A stretch of 64,000 nt of DNA from Balneolaceae bacterium. GTDB taxonomy: Bacteria > Bacteroidota > Rhodothermia > Balneolales > Balneolaceae. Shown piece after piece: positions 60,713-64,000 of this stretch (within the stretch, counting starts at the first letter, position 1; each line of letters begins with the position of its first letter). The translations under genes and the position numbers were made by a program. Under the pieces are notes generated by a model. That model searched no databases, was not told where the DNA came from, and saw only the letters and a program-made list of their open reading frames with translations. The DNA lies in the NCBI GenBank assembly GCA_006969905.1, contig CP030887.1, positions 1,054,001-1,118,000 of the forward strand. The letters are read 5' to 3'.

Positions 60713-62401
60713 TTAGTTTGTCTGCACTTTTTTGAAAAGCTGATTTTTAGCTCTGTACTGGGTTACTGATAGCCCAGTGATAGCCCCGGTTTCATTTCTT
60801 TGAAACTCTACCAAATCTGTGAACCATTCAGAACCTTTAAACTCGTCGCTCCAGGCGTGGATTAATTCAATGTCCCCGTTTTGAAAGTGAGATAGTTTTA
60901 ATTTCTCATCCTCAAACACAACTTCATAGGAAGTACTAAGTTCATCACTCCAATAAGTGCCGGTATATTCAGAAGGGTTTGTAAGAGTTGGAGAAATCTT
61001 GTTACTCACTTTTGGACTAATAGAATTATTGTAAATCAGGTGCGCAATTCCACCATTTTCGTTAGCAAAAAACTCCATCGTTCTGTTTCCATACGCTGGA
61101 ATTTCAAAAAGGCTATCAGAAAGGGCAGTCATTGGATATTTATCTTCATAAGTAGCCTGCGTCCATAACCGACCATCTTCTTTTGTTAAATGTACATACC
61201 AACCGGGGCCTAGTTTGTAAGTACCTGTGTAATCGTCTAAAAGATCATCAGGGATAGAAAAACTTTCTGCTGTTTTTTCATCTTCATTGCTACCAGAATC
61301 CTGCTGACCGGCTTCTTTTCTTGGAACATAATAACTTGCAATTCGACCGACTATATTAAACGAGTTTTGTCTATTGTTACTAAGTACGACAATTGCTAAA
61401 TCTTTTTCTGGTAGCATGGTGATATAAGTATCGAAAGAAGCCCAACCACCTGAATGTGAAATCCAAGGTGTGCCTCTGAAAGTATTTATGTTGATTCCAT
61501 ACGCATAGTTATTCTTCTCACCGGTAGATAAAGGCTGAGTTAGCATCATTCGATTTACAACCGCTTTCTTTTTATCAGACGGATACATTAAGTGATTTAC
61601 CCATTTTGCCAAATCATTTGTACTGGAGTATAAAGAGCTGGATCCTAGTGCCGTAAGTAAATTTGGAGATTCGTAAAACTTTCCGTTGCTCCGATAATAT
61701 CCAACAGCTCTTTTTTTTATTACTTCTTTATGGTTATCCAGAAAAAAGGTTTGTGTCATGCCCAACGGTTGGAAGATATTTTGGTTTGTCCAATCACGAA
61801 AAGATAACCCGGTAGTTCTTTCAACGATTTCTGCCAGTAGATTATATCCCGTATTTGTGTACCGGTATTCATCGCCGGGTGTAAAATTTAATTCCTTCTG
61901 TTGAAAAGCCATTCTAAGAATATGATCCATACTTATAACATCGTCAAAAGTCCTTCCAGAAAGAGGTAAAGTACTTGTCCAATCTCGTATTCCACTAGTA
62001 TGGTGTAGCAGATTACCAATGGTTATCGGTTTATCGAATTCGGGAAATTCGGGAATATAAGTTTGAATGTTATCATCCTCAGAAAGAACACCTTGCTCGG
62101 CGAGTAAAGCGATGGAGTACCCGGCAAATTGCTTGGCTAGCGATGCGAGATCAAACAATGTGCTAGGGGTGATTGGAACATCATAATCCAGATTCGCAAG
62201 CCCATACCCCTTATTAAGGATAATTTCTTTGTCTTTTACTACAAGTACAGCCGAACCGGGTGTGTTTTCAGATACGTTTTCAAGAAGCAATGAATCTACT
62301 TTTTGATGTAGTTCTTTGGGTTGAATCTGAGATACGACTGATGCCGAAAAGACGATTAAAAACAGAAATAATTTGGAGAAAAAGAGGGTTAATTTTTTCA
62401 T
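60713..62401 (-). CDS. Serine hydrolase, beta-lactamase/class C family, exported
   Basis: 562 residues with a signal peptide (LTLFFSKLFLFLIVFSASVVSQ). Active-site motifs: SLAK in DLASLAKQFAG, YTN in YRYTNTGYNLL and HSGG in WISHSGGWASFD. After the ~370-residue catalytic domain come ~190 residues in two similar beta-barrel-like repeats (DDYTGTYKLGPGWYVHL and PSEYTGTYWSDELSTSY), resembling the small domains of peptidases of this group. Divergent from the methyltransferase gene and sharing the dyad at 62465 with it, so it may be part of the PadR regulon. Confidence 0.88.
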   Translation of the reverse strand: MKKLTLFFSKLFLFLIVFSASVVSQIQPKELHQKVDSLLLENVSENTPGSAVLVVKDKEIILNKGYGLANLDYDVPITPSTLFDLASLAKQFAGYSIALLAEQGVLSEDDNIQTYIPEFPEFDKPITIGNLLHHTSGIRDWTSTLPLSGRTFDDVISMDHILRMAFQQKELNFTPGDEYRYTNTGYNLLAEIVERTTGLSFRDWTNQNIFQPLGMTQTFFLDNHKEVIKKRAVGYYRSNGKFYESPNLLTALGSSSLYSSTNDLAKWVNHLMYPSDKKKAVVNRMMLTQPLSTGEKNNYAYGININTFRGTPWISHSGGWASFDTYITMLPEKDLAIVVLSNNRQNSFNIVGRIASYYVPRKEAGQQDSGSNEDEKTAESFSIPDDLLDDYTGTYKLGPGWYVHLTKEDGRLWTQATYEDKYPMTALSDSLFEIPAYGNRTMEFFANENGGIAHLIYNNSISPKVSNKISPTLTNPSEYTGTYWSDELSTSYEVVFEDEKLKLSHFQNGDIELIHAWSDEFKGSEWFTDLVEFQRNETGAITGLSVTQYRAKNQLFKKVQTN

Positions 62402-62464
62402 ACTCGGATTAAGTTTTTGCTACTCTGACAGTCACTTATCATACATAACAAGGTTACAAATTTT

Positions 62465-62533
62465 CAATTCTTATTTTTTGAAACTAATCGCAATACTACA
62501 AACTGTAGTGTTTGTTTCAAAATTTTAGAATTG
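62465..62533. promoter_or_regulatory. Long dyad between serine hydrolase and methyltransferase, candidate PadR operator
   Basis: Outer arms CAATTCTTATTTTTTGAAAC (62465-62484) and GTTTCAAAATTTTAGAATTG (62514-62533), with an inner perfect dyad ACTACA-AAC-TGTAGT (62495-62509). It has the same outer sequences as the dyad at 60633 but a spacer 6 nt longer. The inner ACTACA/TGTAGT pair also recalls BlaI-type operators. Confidence 0.55.
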
Positions 62534-62568
62534 GGAGGAGAAAAACTTTTCTCTGTTTATTTTCCGCC

Positions 62569-63237
62569 ATGGAAAAAACTCAAAAGAAAATCAAAAAGCC
62601 CTGGCCTATAAAGGAAGCGATGCAGCAGGTGTATAGTGAGCATCTTTGGGGTGGAGATGAATTTGATTTCTATTCAGGAGAGGGTTCGCATGCGATAGGG
62701 CTTATAGAACCGTATGTGGAAGCAGTAGTTTCTTTTTTAACGAACTTTGAAGAACCAATTTCAGTGTGTGATTTAGGGTGTGGTGATTTTAACGTAGGAA
62801 TGAAACTTGTTGAATACACACAGAAGTATGTTGCCATAGATATTGTACCCGAATTGGTTGATAGAAATAAAAAACTATTCGAACAGGATAATCTTGAGTT
62901 TCGATGCCTGGATATTGCTAAAGATGCGTTGCCTGTAGCTGATTGTGCAATAGTGAAGCAAGTGCTTCAGCATCTGTCAAATAAGGAAGTTCAACAGGTG
63001 GTGGAAAAGTTACAGAACTACAAATATGTACTTCTTACAGAGCATGTGCCAGAAGGAGAATTCGAAGCTAATCTTGATATTATATCCGGGCAGGGCACAC
63101 GGCTTAAGAAGAACAGTGGAATAAACTTGTTGGCCTCACCTTTCAACTTAAAGGTGAAAGAAGAAAGGGAGTTACTTTCAATCAATTTGGAAGAGGGAAA
63201 GGGAGTTATTGAAACGAGGCTCTTCACAATTTTCTAA
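62569..63237 (+). CDS. Class I SAM-dependent methyltransferase
   Basis: 222 residues from the ATG at 62569. An earlier TTG (62512) is in frame but would lie inside the dyad; the family pattern starts after 62569. SAM-binding VCDLGCGDFNVG near residue 70, the acidic loop AIDIVPELV, and CAIVKQVLQHLSNKEV (motif IV-V region) are visible. Substrate unknown. A GGGAGGAG lies 28 nt before the ATG, too far for a ribosome site. Divergent from the serine hydrolase. Confidence 0.82.
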   Translation: MEKTQKKIKKPWPIKEAMQQVYSEHLWGGDEFDFYSGEGSHAIGLIEPYVEAVVSFLTNFEEPISVCDLGCGDFNVGMKLVEYTQKYVAIDIVPELVDRNKKLFEQDNLEFRCLDIAKDALPVADCAIVKQVLQHLSNKEVQQVVEKLQNYKYVLLTEHVPEGEFEANLDIISGQGTRLKKNSGINLLASPFNLKVKEERELLSINLEEGKGVIETRLFTIF

Positions 63238-63335
63238 GAAATCATGTAACTATTTTAAATCCTTTGCGACTTTATTTGTTTCAGGTGTGTCATACCACTG
63301 TTAGCGCGCAAACATGAATTCCAAAAGTATTTCTT

Positions 63336-63968
63336 TTGACGAACTCTGAATTTACTGACTTACTGAAACCGCATTATAACGATGCGGTTAACTACAGCAG
63401 GGCACTTTGCTCCGGTTCTACCAAAGCCGAAGCAGAAGACGTTCTGCAACAAGCCTTATTAAAAGCTTTCGAGAAAATTGATTCGCTTAAAGATGAGACA
63501 AAATTCAGAAGCTGGTTTTTTCAGATTATTACCCGGTGCTTTTATAACGCTGTACGTAAACCATTTTGGAGCAGGTTTGTGTCGCTGAACTCAGATAAGG
63601 GCGAAGCCGCATTCACTATATTTGAGGACGATTTTTTTGAAGAAAACCAAGTATTAATCGGAGCATTGTCTAAGCTCGAAAAGAAAGAACGGGCTGCTTT
63701 ACTTCTGTTCGAAATAGGAGGCTTTTCAATCAAAGAGATCACAGATATGCAAAAAGAGAAAAGCGAATCAGCGGTAAAATCGAGGTTAAGCCGTACAAGA
63801 AAAAAACTTGAAGAATTCATGGTAACGCTTGAGCAGGAGTCAGATTCAACTCTGAAATCGATCAAGCTTAATATCGTACAGAAGCAAAATATTGCATCTC
63901 AACGAACAACTAAAGACCTATACCATGAGACCTCTAACGTTATCAAGGAAATCAAATCCATTGGGTGA
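63336..63968 (+). CDS. ECF-type RNA polymerase sigma factor
   Basis: 210 residues from a TTG at 63336; no ATG is in frame near the conserved start. Region 2: AEDVLQQALLKAFEKIDSLKDETKFRSWFFQIITR; region 4: LEKKERAALLLFEIGGFSIKEITDMQKEKSESAVKSRLSRTRKKL. The ~45-residue tail after region 4 is longer than usual and may contact an anti-sigma factor. The start of the next gene, 4 nt downstream, is probably its anti-sigma factor. Confidence 0.88.
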   Translation: MTNSEFTDLLKPHYNDAVNYSRALCSGSTKAEAEDVLQQALLKAFEKIDSLKDETKFRSWFFQIITRCFYNAVRKPFWSRFVSLNSDKGEAAFTIFEDDFFEENQVLIGALSKLEKKERAALLLFEIGGFSIKEITDMQKEKSESAVKSRLSRTRKKLEEFMVTLEQESDSTLKSIKLNIVQKQNIASQRTTKDLYHETSNVIKEIKSIG

Positions 63969-63972
63969 AGTT

Positions 63973-64000
63973 ATGAACCTACAGGACGCATTCGTAAAAC
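63973..64000 (+). CDS. Start of an unidentified gene, cut by the window edge
   Basis: ATG at 63973 opens MNLQDAFVK, running off the end of the window, 4 nt after the sigma factor stop. Its position suggests an anti-sigma factor, but nine residues do not allow a family call. Confidence 0.35.

Overview
The window looks like chromosomal DNA of a free-living, probably marine or saline member of the Balneolota/Rhodothermota/Bacteroidota assemblage. This is inferred from the overall character of the proteins: Bacteroidota-type FtsX permeases with a PadR-linked prefix, a leucine dehydrogenase, lipoproteins with short leaders, many exported serine hydrolases, and weak or absent Shine-Dalgarno sites. 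No 16S rRNA is present, so the placement is an inference. Nearly all of the window is ordinary dense bacterial gene content. I see no rRNA, CRISPR array, prophage or conjugative module, and there is one tRNA (Phe, GAA).

Layout. 1-10 kb: a cut-off site-2 protease behind an arginine deiminase; a SirB1-like protein with a DUF3052 protein; a dead alcohol dehydrogenase stub; a sodium:solute symporter; DUF72 and DoxX proteins; release factor 3. 10-15.4 kb: a serine hydrolase, a membrane-anchored AraC regulator, and exported enzymes (metzincin-like lipoprotein, lytic transglycosylase, cyclase). 15.5-21.7 kb: a housekeeping run on the plus strand, lpdA-lipB-lipA-plsY-gpsA-AlbA_2-iscA type, which joins lipoate biosynthesis and its client E3 to phospholipid precursor synthesis and Fe-S assembly (LipA is an Fe-S enzyme). 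21.8-26.1 kb: leucine dehydrogenase, then a tight redox-flavoured operon hslO-membrane protein-NDH-2. 26.4-32.7 kb: recJ, tRNA-Phe, a gamma-glutamyltransferase family protein, a 1 kb repeat-filled gap and a second serine hydrolase. 33-39.1 kb: a secreted protein, a single-chain type IIG restriction-modification enzyme and a broken DUF6932/XRE pair. 39.4-54.4 kb: response regulators, a PAS histidine kinase, oxidoreductases, an M28 peptidase, a UvrC-like nuclease, an MFS transporter and a GH13 amylase. 54.5-64 kb: a PadR regulator with two tandem MacB/FtsX-type permeases, a third serine hydrolase, a methyltransferase and an ECF sigma factor.

The most interesting signal is a family of short imperfect palindromes of the form GTCATCC...GGATCT. 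They recur across the window, often as inverted pairs like REPINs. Two small stand-alone GIY-YIG nuclease genes (41.1 kb and 51.8 kb) each sit exactly between two inverted copies, where a simple pair has only a short spacer. This suggests a family of gene-less elements and larger elements carrying their own nuclease. A gene-less pair is also inserted in frame, as exactly 24 codons, inside the type IIG restriction enzyme. Other regulatory structure includes a long dyad shared by the PadR operon and the nearby hydrolase/methyltransferase divergent promoter, a perfect inverted repeat overlapping the start codon of the restriction enzyme, and paired dyads upstream of the XRE locus.
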